Assembly: GCA_902806575.1 (NCBI GenBank)
Contig: CADCXD010000018.1
Span: forward strand, 2,666,001 to 2,730,000
Direction: 5' to 3'
Source of the DNA: Jackrogersella multiformis
Taxonomy: Eukaryota > Ascomycota > Sordariomycetes > Xylariales > Hypoxylaceae
Length of the DNA stretch: 64,000 nucleotides
Within the stretch, counting starts at the first letter, position 1. The number at the start of each line of letters is the position of its first letter. Shown here in pieces: positions 46,740 to 58,646 of the stretch. The notes under the pieces are model-generated. The model did not search any database. It worked only from the letters and a program-made list of their open reading frames with translations, and was not told the DNA's origin. A program made the translations under genes and the position numbers.

Positions 46740-47352
46740 TTTGTGAGTAAATCGAACTAGAATCGTATTATTCGATGTAAATTTTTGCTTCGGTTTACCT
46801 TGGGGTTTGGCGAGGCATGGGAAAGCCGATCGCTACCCTAGGTACCTAGGGGTTAGGTACCTAGGTACTAGCCCCTTTTTGTTATCAGGTAATTATCTCT
46901 TTAATCACGTGATACCTACCTTCTCTTACTTACAGCGCTCATCTCGGATCGGCGGAGGGGAAAAGATAAACCTCGAAAAGATAGGTTACGTAATTCAGAG
47001 ATAGCTTAGATAACAAAAAGGGGTTAGTTAAATAGTACAGTATCTAGGGCCGAATAGTAACGGTCTTACCTAATTTGCGAATTTCTTATTAATAATTCCT
47101 TAACTTGTATTTACCTAGGTCTGCCAGGTATATAAGGATCATACCCAGTGTTTGGTCTTGTATCACTAACACAAATTAGTCATGAAAGGTCTTCTTCAGA
47201 TTCCTATGGCTGGAAGAGTTTTTCTTGACGTCAAAAGCGAAACCTTTATCAGATCTCGAGAAAAGCAGTACCTTTGGAGATAGTATGAAGAGTAAGCGTT
47301 TCGATGATATTCCAACTATGGGTAGAGATATCTGCAACATACCTAGGTATTA

Positions 47353-47652
47353 TTAGACAGCGGTGCTATAGGGAAACCACTCGCAATTTGCGACGACGAT
47401 GGCACTACTGCTGCAATCGATATATTCCGAAAGGATATTATAACGAGAATAGTCAAACTCAACTATGGGACAGGGTTTCTTGACTCTAGCCAGGTCCGGA
47501 TTGTCGTCCATGGCTATGTACAGTTCATATCGATTCCCATCATTCGTGCGGGGCGTTTTCATAATGCCTCCGCCTTGTGGTTCGGTACCTGAAGAGATGG
47601 CGCACCGGAGCTCCGGCCGTCAGTATACCCATCAATTATCTAACCCCATAGG
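47353..47652 (-). other. Possible exon or gene remnant
   Basis: The minus-strand frame runs from a TGA near 47653 to the stop at 47353. It reads like coding sequence (…RCAISSGTEPQGGGIMKTP…, …DYSRYNILSEYIDCSSS…) without repeats or bias. No upstream exon with a good donor could be joined, and I do not recognise the family. It could be the last exon of a small gene or a remnant. Confidence 0.25.
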
Positions 47653-47954
47653 CCGACGCTAGCGAAGCCGTGCTCTCGTCCGCCTACTGCCCATGACAAC
47701 GTGATTTGAACTGCTATTAACTGTATGGATCTTCATATTAGATAACCCGTGCCGAATATCATACCCAGTCGTATCATTTGATAAGTGATCCCGGTTAGCC
47801 AAGGCGCTTGAACCCAAGAGTGGCGGTTTTCGAGTGATAAGAGTGAAGAATCAACGGCCGCATACACTAATCGTGGAATCGGGCCAGCCGATTCCTAACG
47901 ACAGGGGGCGGAGGTAGGATTGAACCTATCTTGGGTCGTTATCTAGACGGTTTC

Positions 47955-47988
47955 CCACAAGGGTAGCCAACACGGGTAGCCAGCACGG
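47955..47988. repeat. Short 13-bp tandem repeat next to a B-box-like motif
   Basis: Two and a half units of GGGTAGCCA(A/G)CAC lie about 40 bp from a minus-strand GGTTCAATCC (47912-47930 region). The latter looks like a pol III B box, but no cloverleaf can be folded around it. Confidence 0.4.
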
Positions 47989-48189
47989 GTGGTTGTTCCT
48001 TATGGACTTGGTCATACCTCCTAACTTCTGAGATCCTCGCCTAATAGCTTTCATCTTCCGTCTCCGTTTCATTTATTCCGTCTCTTAGCTTCATGTTGTA
48101 TTGCATGTCTTACTGCATGCTAAACTACGACCTCAAGCCCAGTTAACTAGGTACAAAGCCTAAGAGATTATCACGGCTATCTTCACACC

Positions 48190-50191
48190 ATGGGTTCTTC
48201 TAAGGAGAAGGGAGACCTTGGTGACGAATCACTCGCCCGGAGTGATACTCGCAGCGAGAGTATCCACGCGGGCAACATCACGGAGAACAATGATGGACTG
48301 AAACGGCACCTTGGAAACCGCCAAATTCAGCTGATCGCCATCGGAGGATCGATCGGCACGGCTGTCTTCGTGACCATTTCCAGTGGCCTCGTCGCTGGTG
48401 GTCCAGGGGGTTTATTCCTTGCCTACAGTATTTACTCAGCCGTGATGGCTCTTGTAAACAATAGCATGGCTGAAATGGCGGTTTTCCAACCCGTCACCGG
48501 TGCCTTCATTCGAATGGCAACTAAGTGGGTTGATGAATCGCTGGGTTTCATGGCTGGCTGGAATTTCTTCTTATACGAGGCCTTGTTGATTCCTTTCGAG
48601 ATTACGGCTTTGACCTCGGTTCTGTCATACTGGCGTGACGATGTCCCGGTTGCGGCAGTGATCGCGGTCTGTATCGTACTATACTTGTAAGTCGCTTGCA
48701 AGATCGACGTGGACGCGAAGTCGATGATTAACCGGGTTTCAGCTGCATAAACGTATTTGCGGTCAAATGGTATGGTGAGGCTGAGTTTTGGTTGGCTACT
48801 GGCAAGATTTGCCTTCTTTCGATTGTGTTCTGCTTCACTTTCGTCACTATGGTTGGGGGTAACCCAAAGCATGATGCCTACGGCTTTCGATACTGGAAAA
48901 ACCCCGGATCTTTCGCCGAATCTGTCACGACCGGCGATCTGGGTCGCTTCCAAGGATTTCTAGGTATGTTATCACTACCAGATGTAGCTCTCTAAAGGAG
49001 TATGTGCGAAAAGAACATGACTAACACTATGAAGGCGCCTTATGGAGTGCTGGCTTCACGATCGTCGGACCCGAGTACGTCGCTATGGTAGCAGGTGAAG
49101 CGAAGTTGCCTCGACGATACCTGAAAAATGCTTTCAAGACTTCCTACGCCAGGTTTACCTTATTCTTCGTTGGAAGTGCCTTGTGTGTTGGTATCGTTAT
49201 CCCGTATAACGACAAGACTCTCTTGTCCATCATCTCAGGCACTGCGGCGGGTGCTGGAACCGCTGCCGCCTCTCCCTGTAAGTGCCAATGATAAGCCCAT
49301 CACCAGTTTCCTTATATTTTTTTTTTAGAATATGGATACGTATCCGCTCGGTTTGGTCACAGTCTCGCTTGAGTGAGAGCTGGTAATGTCAAGCGACCCC
49401 TATTTCCAGGAAGCCCTCAACTGTGATCGAGAATACTAACCAATCCTATGTGATCAGACGTCATTGCAATGGGCAACCTAGGCATCGGGGTCTTACCTCA
49501 CATCACGAACGCCCTGCTTATAACAAGCATATTCTCGGCGGGAAATGCATTTACGTATTGCGGCACTCGCAGTCTCTACGGACTTGCACTTGACGGACAG
49601 GCCCCCAAGTTCTTGCGTAAATGCACGAAGTCGGGTGTCCCCATTTACTGCCTAGCCGTAACGATGTGTTTTCCGTTCTTGGCTTTCCTCAACTTATCTA
49701 GTAGTTCTTCTAGCGTGCTGAGCTGGTTTATCAACCTCATTACCGCCGCGCAGATCATCGATTACATCGTCATCTGCATCGCCTACATCTTCTTCTACCG
49801 CGCCTGCCGCGTTCAAGGGCTCGATCGAAAGTCTCTTCCGTACTATGGCATGTTCCAACCGTATTGTGCTTGGATTGGTTTGGTGTTCATGACCGCCGTG
49901 GTGTGCACCTACGGTTATAGCGTGTTTCTCCCCGGCAACTGGGATGTCAAATCATTCTTTACATACTACGCCATGGTTTTGATAGACCCTATACTTTACA
50001 TTGGATGGAAACTCTGGCATCGCACTTCATTCGTCAAGCCGGAAGAAGCGGATCTTGTATGGATTGCGCCGAGTATCGATGCTTATGAGGCTGCTTATAC
50101 CGACGATGCTCCTGGGTTCATGACGGAAATCGTGCAGATGTTCGGTTTTAGGAGGAAGAAGGCGGAAACAAGCGAAACGTCATCCTCCTAG
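48190..50191 (+). CDS. Amino-acid permease (YAT/APC family)
   Basis: Plasma-membrane amino-acid/proton symporter. Four exons (48190-48686, 48743-48963, 49035-49277, 49458-50191) give 564 residues. The hydrophilic N-tail leads to LKRHLGNRQIQLIAIGGSIG, the first-helix signature with the Gly-rich unwound region. About twelve hydrophobic helices follow, including NSMAEMAVFQPVTGAF, GFTIVGPEYVAMVAGEAK and FSAGNAFTYCGTRSLYGLAL. The C-tail is Lys/Glu/Ser-rich. Intron three (180 nt) is about three times longer than the others. Substrate cannot be read from sequence. It sits near a proline-synthesis gene and a phosphotransferase, but no functional link is evident. Confidence 0.93.
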
Positions 50192-50567
50192 GTGTATAAA
50201 TTATCTGTACAATTCGAGGAGTTGGTTGCCAAAATTGTCCGTTTTAGATCATCAATGTTCGGGGTTCGCCTGTGTTAGACTTTGTATAGATTAGTAGTAT
50301 AGATAGATATCGTATTTACCTTAGAAAGTAGTATCATCTACAAATAGGGTTAGTTGAATTGCAACTAGAAGCTGCCCCCTTTATCCGGCCTGAAACCTGA
50401 CCAACGGTTGCGTGTTGGTAGCCGAGTGGGGCCGACCCGGCGTGTCGGGTACTACATACTGTAGACCGATAAGGCCCGCCCGCAACAAACGGAACATTTT
50501 GCGGTTGTGTTCCTACCTCCTCGGCCGTCTGAATATTACGCAAAAGATAAATAATAATAATAACAAA
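50192..50567. other. Intergenic, permease 3' and phosphotransferase leader
   Basis: The gap ends in an AATAATAATAAT run (about 50549-50563) just before the next ATG, probably in its leader. No other feature. Confidence 0.5.
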
Positions 50568-51534
50568 ATGAACCCATACGAAGTAGACCCCACCAAGATA
50601 CCAGCTACAGACACATACGCTGACGTCCCGTTCTACGGTCGTTACCAGCCTTGCCCAGGCGAATTCGTCCCCAATCCACCACCGGGCCCCTCAACCAGCG
50701 ACGCCGTTATCCGCTACTGGGAAGGCGTTGTTCTTGACCAATGCACCCAGGCCAATCGAATGTATGATGTCGAGGGCTGGAGGGACGTCTTCGCCTTGGG
50801 CAGCACCATCGTCAAGTCTAGCCATTTGAGCACCGAGCCTCCACATCGAATTTACGCGTGGTCCGACGCCAATGAGCCGGCGGCCATCGCTCTAGCCGGC
50901 GACTACTTGCGCGAAATTAGCATTGAGGTTCCCACCATCTATTTTCAAGGGAAGGTATAATATGCATCAATACTAGCACTTCTAGTCTCTAAGGACATGC
51001 CAGTTGATGATTCTCTTCTAGATTAATAACCGCGACGTGATGGTACAATCCCGCATTCCCGGAGTGGCTCTCAATGTGGCCTGGCCGTATCTTACGCCGG
51101 CGGAAAAGGCATCCTTCAAGGAGCAAGCACGGATAATCATAAAAAAACTAAACAAAGTGCCGTCGCCGTTGACCATGGATGCCATAGCGGCGCCGTCGTA
51201 TGTTGTCCCTGACCCGGACCCCGTGCAGAGCCAGCGCATCACCCAGGAGGAGTACGACTTGCTTTTCGGGAAGACTGATGACGTAGAGGGCGAGACCGAC
51301 GCCAAGCTAGGCCTTATACATAATGACTTCAATGAGTCAAATATCATCGTGCAGGACGGCAAGATCGTCGGCCTGATCGACTGGGAGATGGTAGGGTTTT
51401 TTGGGCTTAGCCGTGCTGGCAGGGTCCATGCTCTTTGTCGGACGACAAGCCGGGAAGATATTCAGAACGAAAGCTTTACCGAGGAGCAGATTGACGACTT
51501 AACTTTTTGGAACGACTTGTATGTAGGGTTATAA
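50568..51534 (+). CDS. Aminoglycoside-phosphotransferase-like kinase
   Basis: Small-molecule kinase of the APH/choline kinase fold, a family widely expanded in fungi. Two exons (50568-50954, 51022-51534) give 299 residues. The catalytic loop is HNDFNESN (HxDxxxxN, around residue 229), followed by the metal-binding GLIDWEMVGFFG. The N-lobe includes YAWSDANEPAAIALAGDYLRE. The protein is shorter than bacterial resistance enzymes and ends soon after the catalytic lobe (DDLTFWNDLYVGL), so the C-terminus may be trimmed. Fungal members are not established as drug-resistance enzymes, so the substrate is unknown. Confidence 0.85.
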
Positions 51535-52706
51535 TATTGTTTAGCCGAATGTGTGTTGTCTACCTAGGTACGTTTACCTTACGGGGAGGCTCCCGTGCCG
51601 TCGTGGGTCGAGGATTTGGCCGGACTTATAGATATTCCCATTGTTTAAAGGAGTATATTCGACCTTTCTCATGTTATCGATAATTTCCGTCTATTCTTCC
51701 GTAATAGATGCCGGTATTCCGATATTTGAGAGTGTGTCGATGATGAAAGCCTGGGAGATTTCTTCGAGTCCGCCTAGCATGCGATATATGACTCTGAGTG
51801 GTGCCTCCACGACTAGAAACTTACAAATAGAAACCGAGACATTGCATCTCGCTTCAAAAAAAAGGTCCAAAGGTAAATTATGGGCCACCCGGGTTGTCTG
51901 ACGGTAGGTAGTCAATGCCGGGTGGTTGGAGTTGCATGCCGGAGACCCTAGTAAGAAGGGCTGAAATAGGCGCGGATTTATCATTCGACTACTGCAGCCT
52001 CCCCCTCTCTCTTGAATGATGACGGTATGCTGATCTTGCATAGAGAACTATTCGGACTCAGATCACGGTACACTAGGTACCTAGGACTTCAGGTATATAG
52101 GGCGGACCGCGATTTTTAACGCAATGATAGTTAAGATCCTCAAGTGCGGGAAAATACGGCCTTCGTCTACTCTCTTCTACTTAAGTTGAACGTGGGAATT
52201 AGGAAGTCCGAACGTCAATGTGAGTCAGCCGCACCCGAAGAGTCCCGAGCACGACCCGTGATCCAGCCACAAGGATCCTACTCCAACATTAGTGTAGACA
52301 GGAGGTCCGGAGTTATTGATCGCTTACGGGCAGTCAGGAACCGGTGTGCTAAGTTGAGATCTTCTCGTCCACTCTCAGCTGTCCGCTAATTAGTTAGCTC
52401 GTATCTGTAGCTCCGAGGTAGAGCTATTATGGATTGAGGCTTTTACTGGAATGAAACCGTAAATTCTGATCAATCAGATTACATGTATGTAGGTAGGTAC
52501 TGCAATAAGCTCGGTGAGTCAGAGTCAACTATTACGTAGGGTATAGGTATGTACGGTGTACTTCTATATTTCTATACATAAGCTAGCTATATCTTTCCTT
52601 ACGTGACCTATAACGTAGCTTGTCTAACATACCTATTCGATTCTTAGCCATTGTTTCACACCAGTTGTTATTTGGTAGATCTCAAATCAAGTCATCATAA
52701 CCTACA
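51535..52706. other. Intergenic, mostly featureless
   Basis: Apart from one unsupported open frame (51691-52041, minus), I see only TACCTAGGTA motifs (about 51560 and 52072-52084) and A/T-rich sequence. Confidence 0.5.
51691..52041 (-). other. Uncertain 116-codon open frame
   Basis: The minus-strand frame begins with ATG (MQDQHTVIIQERGGG) and ends in SNIGIPASITEE. Its C-terminal 40 residues look like an amphipathic helical domain. I recognise no family, and there are no flanking exons. It may be a fragment of a decayed gene or chance. Confidence 0.2.
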
Positions 52707-53545
52707 ATGACATCCCCCAAACCCGTCATCGTCCTGATCCATGGGGCCTTCCATGCGCCAGTGCACTACCGGAGGCTGATCGAGCCTCTCCGCGCCCAGG
52801 GCTATGTAGTGATAAGCCCGCCGATGCCGACGACAGGCCTCGACGACACGGTAGCAGGCAAGACCTACGTCGACGACGTGAAGCGCCTCCTCGAAGGCCT
52901 TGCTCCATACCTCGACGAGGGCAGGGAAGCCGTGGTGGTGGGCCACAGCCAGGGCGGTATCGCGGCTAGTGCCTTGACCGAGGGCCAGACTGTCGAAGAG
53001 CGTAAGGCTAAGGGACTGAAGGGTGGCATCAAGGCAGTCATCTACCTTACTGCCCTCGCCATACCGGCAAAGGGCCTCACCTTACTGAGTATGCTAGGGG
53101 GCACACCACCTCCAATCTACCGAGTTGACGTACGTCGCATATCTCTACTACCTTAACCTTCGAAGCTGCCAACTCAGGACTGACGTAATATTATGCCCAT
53201 AAATAGGGGCCCTTCTACGTTCTTACAGAGCTAGCTCTATCGGCCGAAGCCGGCGACCACCGGATACCTAAGGAAGATCAAGCAGGAATGGCGAAGACTT
53301 TAGCACATCAGAGCAGAGCGAGCATAGAAGCGCCGGTGCATTTTACCGCTGTCGACGTCACCGTCCCCAAGACCTACATCGTCTGCACCGAGGACCCGTC
53401 CTTACCCCCTTCCGTCCAAGAAAACATGGCTCAGACGGCTGGGTGCAAAATAGTTAAGATCGAAGCTGCCCATTTCCCGTTCCTGGAGAGCGTCGAGAAG
53501 GCCACAGAAGTCGTCGATATCATCGTGGACGTTGCCGGACAGTGA
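52707..53545 (+). CDS. Alpha/beta-hydrolase (esterase-like)
   Basis: Soluble hydrolase of the AB-hydrolase fold. Two exons (52707-53129, 53207-53545) give 253 residues, normal for the compact esterases of this fold. The oxyanion strand is VIVLIHGAFHAPVHY, the nucleophile elbow is VVVGHSQGG (Ser81), the acid is likely the Asp in VCTEDPSLPP, and the catalytic His is in AAHFPFLES near the C-terminus. Gene layout and motifs resemble the methylesterase/EstC-like branch. No signal peptide, so cytosolic. Substrate unknown. Confidence 0.9.
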
Positions 53546-54004
53546 TGAAGGGATGTAATCGAATACAAGTACCTATGGTGGGTAATTACCTGAAGAGGCC
53601 GATGCATACCTACCTCCTAGGTAAGCATCTCGATGTGACCCATCTCAGCTCAACCCTTTGTATATAATATTTGTATAATAGATATGAGGTATCTTGTACC
53701 AATGACCACTCGGCCTCAAAACATACTTCATAGACCTCAATTCTACCCACCTTAGAGGAATCATGCAACTTTCAAGTCTCATTTGTGGCCTGAGTAGACT
53801 TGTGCAACTAGCAATGGTAGCAACTAGATGGAAGCTGGCAAACAAACAAACAAACAAACAGAGAAGATGGCAATTGTCCAATCTGTACTATGATGTAATG
53901 CAACGATCTGTACCTAGAAACTGATTTCTAATATACAGCCAATTTCCCTTATGGACATAACTCCCCAAACGCCTGTCGCTGCAAATATGCTACAGCAATC
54001 ATGC
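53546..54004. other. Intergenic 3' gap
   Basis: Contains a CAAA microsatellite, five units at 53840-53860. Otherwise featureless, lying between two converging genes. Confidence 0.5.
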
Positions 54005-55308
54005 TTACTCGTCGTCAGCGAGCTCCTCAACTCTAGGAGCTACGTAAGCTCTCTGCTGCGGAGCCATCATAACCTGAGTGGTGGTCGCGGTGGTGGTAGC
54101 AGTTGCTGGAGGAGGATGGCCTGTTTGGCCTGCAAGCTGAGCAGCTGACTCTGCATTGACCGACTTAGACGCCTTCTTCTTCTTTGGCTTCGTAGTCTAA
54201 TAGACGTTAGCATTTGCACTTTGATGCGACAAGGATTAACAACGAACCTCGTGCCAAGCCCAAACTGGACGGAAACTCTCCATGAAAGAGACATCTTCCC
54301 AAAGGTTGGGATACAGCCACAGACCCGGCGGTATGGCAAAGTAGGTGATGCAGAATAGGATGACGCGGAAAATGGCCATGAGGAAGAAGAGACCAAGAAG
54401 CATTAAGAACCCCCAGCTGAGGTAGTAGACGCCCTGTCGCAAGACGAGCGGCCATAGGGGGTACAAGACGACGATGAAGATAAGAACCAATGCAAGGGCG
54501 GCGTAAACTTTGCGCATAATCTGGCTACCTTCATACAGCCAGACGTAATACATGTCATCGGCCGCATCCTGTTGTTGCTCGATCTTGACCGTCCAAAGTC
54601 CCTTGATGCGTTTTCCTTTCTTGGGAGCGTGGTCATGCCCCTCGTGAGGGTCTACCTTGTTGACACGTAGGGCTAACATGGACATAGGTAGTAACTTGAA
54701 GGTGTTCTCAAGCGAGGCGCGGTCTGTGATCTCGGGGAGTGCTGGGTTCTTCCCGCGGGCCTTGGCGTAGGCAGGAGACTGGAGTGCTCGAAGGGCTCGC
54801 TTGACTAGAGAGGGACGATGTTAGTTAAACGGTAAACGGTATCATCTTTAGCCAATAAGGACAGCTTACCTCTGAACATATCCTTGCGCTCTCCATTGAT
54901 GATGCAAGTACGTAGCTTCAAGGGCTGACCTTTTAGGAAATTGGCGAGAGCTACTGCTACGGGATTAGGAGGACCGGGGCGGATAGGTTGCGGTTGACCT
55001 TGGGCTCCCGGAGGAGGTCCCGGGCGCGGTCCTTGAGGTCCTTGTGGTCCTCCTTGCTGGCCTTGACCACCAGGACCACCTTGACCCTGTTGCTGCTGCT
55101 GTTCTGCGTGTTGTCTTTGAGCTTGCTGCAACTGCGCTAGACGTTGGGCCTTGATGTGCTCGATGAATTGAGGGACAGTCATGCCATGCTTCTGAGCCTC
55201 GGCCGCGATCTGCTGTTGCATCGCGGCAATCTGCTGAGGCGTCGGCATCTGGCCACCGGGGCCAACTGGTATCGGGATAGCTCCCGGAGGAGGACTGGGA
55301 GCTTGCAT
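54005..55308 (-). CDS. SEC62: Protein-translocation protein Sec62
   Basis: ER membrane component of the Sec62-Sec63 complex for post-translational import through the Sec61 channel. Three exons (55308-54870, 54804-54248, 54196-54005) give 395 residues. The N-terminal domain includes a long Gln/Gly/Pro-rich insert (about 65-110) that yeast Sec62 lacks. The conserved cytosolic block VALANFLKGQPLKLRTCIIN and DMFRGKL... crosses into exon two. Two transmembrane helices follow: VYAALALVLIFIVVLYPLWP and SWGFLMLLGLFFLMAIFRVI, joined by a short lumenal loop. The C-tail carries KPKKKKASKS and ends in an acidic ELADDE. Confidence 0.95.
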
Positions 55309-57167
55309 GGTGATTATTAGGGGTTCACAAGTCCTACCAATGTGTATGTGTGGTGGTGGCTACGACGGTCAGGTGGAGTTGAGAAGGGGACGAAGAAAGA
55401 AAAAAAGAAATAATTAATAATGACAAAGTTGGAAAGGGACGATGAGATCTGGCCGCGTTCTTTCCAAATGGATAATTTTAGACTGACGCAAATCGAACAA
55501 CCTGTCATTCTCAGCCTTAAGGAAAATTTAGCGCTAACGTAGGTACTTCCGTAGATTCTTCGATATGAATCTCCATAGATTAGCCGACAAATCATGCACA
55601 GACCATATATGCATAAGCTTGGTTCTTGTATCGATAACGAGATAACGAGATACCTAGCAAGATAATGATATGGCTGAAGCTAGGTAGAACCTAAGATTAA
55701 TGAAACAAGGAACAAGGAAACAGGAAACCGTAAACCGTCTTTCGCGATTGGACTTTACCATTTCAGCCTTACAATCTAGAATAGAAGATTAAAAAATTAA
55801 ACTAAACTAAACTAACCCGGATCTTCACCACATCAACCACCTAGGTGAGATCTAGAGATGACAAAAAATGTATTCGCTGACAGCATTGCCCCAACTTCTT
55901 ATAATCAATTAATACTTACTAATACCTCTAGGTACCTTAGGTACAGTAATGATAAAGGGAGATAGGTGTTCTTATGTTCTTGCGCCTCCTTGCATCTGTC
56001 CAACTTCTACAGAGCACATGATGGTTTATTTCTAAAACAAATCAATGCGCTTACAATGTTTACCTAGGTACACTAGGTATTACCTCGACGCGTGAGCAAG
56101 CAGACAGACATAAGGTAGATACCTATCTGATGATACCTACCTGATAGGTAATAATAGAAACTCGAGATGAAACAGATGGACGCAAATAAACAAACAACAC
56201 GTTCGAACTTTCAGAGTTGGCAGAGCCACAGAGCCACTGCTTTCGCTCTACATCTGCGGATATCCGTCTAACCCTAACGAACACCCGCCTTCCTTTTTCT
56301 TCTTCTTCCATGTTTCCTACCTTTGACACTTCTGCAACGTAAAATCTAGCGCGGTCTCCCGAACATGCTACCAAGTGGAGACATCTACATCGCGCAAGAC
56401 CTCACTACCTAACCTACAGGTAGGTACCTACTTTAAGCTACTTACCCTGGGTAGGTACCTAGGTAGGTACCTAGATATCTCTACCTAAGGTACCTAGGTA
56501 TGCAAACTCCTGGTACCGTTTTCTGTCGGACGAACTAATAAAGGCAGACGCCCACTGTCATCCATTGAAACTCGCTCTGTCGGGGATGACGAGAGACATG
56601 CGAGCCCTAGCTGTTACACTCGAGGCCAATCTTTGAAGCCCACGAGACACCCCTCCTTCTCGGGATTTTGTGGCAATGTTCCTCCAAAACATCCTTAGGG
56701 TGGGCTAGTCAAGTCCTTCTAGACGCATCACAAAGCAAGGAAAACTAAGACAAAAGACTGGCTGTGCAGCACCGTCCATAATACAAGTGGTGGGGTCCTG
56801 CAATCTTGGTGTGTGCCGCCAACCATCCGACTCCTCTCCAACACCCTGGTCTGTAAGCGCCGACTGGACCACGACTTTTACACTACAGCCTATCAACGTC
56901 ACGGATGTCTGCATTCAAACCATCAACGGCTCCCGTCAAAATGTGAGCCTGCGAGGCCCAAAATGTCAGCGCCCGCTCAGCTGCTTGAGCCTAAAAGGTA
57001 GGTCCAGAAGCTACCTGGGTAGGTAATTTCCCTTCACGTCTTTCCATAAAGCTGTTTATGGATCTCATGGCCGCCTGCTCTCTTTGCCCTCCTAGCTCTC
57101 CTAGCTCTCTTATCTTTCGCCAACCGCTGGTCGTTTCTCTTTTCGTCCGGCGCGACATGAAGTCACC
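55309..57167. other. 1.9-kb intergenic region rich in TACCTAGGTA palindromes
   Basis: The SEC62 promoter occupies the left end. The densest palindrome cluster of the window lies at 56415-56502. Short open frames (56123-56374 minus, 56787-57026 plus) are unsupported. Confidence 0.5.
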
Positions 57168-57171
57168 ATGA
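57157..57171 (+). promoter_or_regulatory. Five-codon upstream ORF overlapping a start codon
   Basis: ATG AAG TCA CCA TGA: the TGA at 57169-57171 overlaps the main ATG (57168-57170) as ATGA. Such an arrangement could attenuate translation or allow termination-reinitiation. Confidence 0.5.
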
Positions 57172-58646
57172 AAGCAATAGGTGGAATTCTTGCCGAAGCT
57201 TATGCATCATGGTCCTATTCTATCTCTCAGTGTTGTCAATCTTTGACTTCTTCCTACGATGAGAAGCCTCATCAACCCAGTAAGTGTCGGACAGTAATAC
57301 CGACAACAGCTTCATTATTCTAACTAGACTAGTGGATCGCAAGTCGATAGATATAATTTATGATGAGCCTTCATTTATTCCGCCTCCTACCGCGGCACCG
57401 TTCAACCGGAGTAGAGGGACGTACGGCCTAGAGCAGGCTCCGAGGAAGAGGCATGGTTCCGGAAGGAGTAGCTTCTCTGTGAGAAAGCTGCTGTCACGAC
57501 CGAATTCATCGTCATCGCGCAGGCCGCAAATATCTGCCCCTACCAATTTTCGTCATCTCTATTCAGAGTCCTTCCGTTTTCCGGACTGCGGTCCAACCCA
57601 AGTGAGACCGCATCCGGCTGGTTTTCGTCCTCTCGAACTTAGTATATATGTGACCGATAATCGACTTTCGCCTATTCTACCTCACCTAGAGTATCCTAGC
57701 CCCCCGGTTACGCCACCACAGCGTGCCTTCACTCTCTCGAGTCGTAGTGAAGACAGCCCACCCATCCCGCACTCACGTAGCTACTCATCTATGTCATTCC
57801 ACATCCCTCGGAGACCAGTCAACGGTGGTTCTGTTTTCGATTCTCCGCGATCAGACACCAGTACGCCGCAACGACCTCAGCCAGCCAGGCTCAGGGGTCG
57901 CACGTCGCCAACGACGCCAGGCCCCATGATGGAGGATCTTGTCGAAAGAGTTGCGACTGCCATATTGGAACGGGATATGCTACAGGAGAAAATAGAAGAC
58001 GTCATCGAAAGGCAGAGCATTTACATTAGCAGTCGACCGTCTACTGCGCATGGAGAGCCGGGTAAGTGCTTAGGCATATCTTAATCACGTTGAAACTTAT
58101 ACTGACAAATCTACAGAAATGGAACCTATGCCGGATATCCCAGCATTGCCTCCCAATGCCCCTTCGTTCAGCGAGCGCCTCAGTTTCGATCGCCCGCAGA
58201 CTGCTCCATCCCAGCGCACGGCCTATAAGGCTAACTCATCGCGCAAAGTAGAGGGACGAGTGCCTCCTCCGCCATTGCCACTTCGTCTGCGACCACCATT
58301 ACGCAAGAAGAAATCCTTCTCGCGAGTTTCTACCTGGCTGTTCCCTGGCGAAGAGCATAAACCAGACATCAGCCTTGATTCCCTTACCAACGTTCCTAAG
58401 CCAGTAACTGGTTACGATGGCTTTTATCAAATCGCCGATCCCAAGAGGGTCCAAAGGTGCAGCCTTGATACGTTATCCACAGGTTCAGACTGGACCGTTG
58501 AAGAGGAGCAGACGTTACCAACGAGTCTTTCACCCAGCAGCACGGCGACTCTGAAGGCGAGGTTTGAGCCTCCGATGACGATCGCGTCTGGACTACAGCA
58601 GCCGATGGTACTTCCACAACGGCAGAGTGTCGGCGTCGCTGTTTGA
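57168..58646 (+). CDS. Unknown Pro/Ser-rich protein
   Basis: Three exons (57168-57279, 57333-58061, 58117-58646) join in phase to 456 residues. The first 37 codons (MKAIGGILAEAYASWSYSIS...) come from the short exon. The body is disordered, rich in Pro, Ser and Arg, with proline-rich stretches (PPPPLPLRLRPPL) that could bind SH3 domains. One short helical segment, MMEDLVERVATAILERDMLQ (about residue 240), could form a coiled coil. No enzyme motif or membrane helix. I do not recognise the family. Because one neighbour is SEC62 and the other a phytase, context gives no hint. Confidence 0.75.

Larger units (their letters stand above)
46740..48189. other. Intergenic, P5CR and permease upstream regions
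   Basis: Holds a TACCTAGG palindrome cluster (46835-46870), a weak open frame (47353-47652), a small tandem repeat (47955-47988) and the permease promoter. No convincing gene. Confidence 0.5.

Noticed and set aside
47161..47340. Small gene after ATG AAA GGT CTT near 47180
   Set aside because: The frame closes quickly and no splice combination extended it convincingly.
47890..47990. tRNA gene on the minus strand
   Set aside because: Only the B-box-like GGTTCAATCC fits. The T stem mispairs and no acceptor, D or anticodon stem can be formed.
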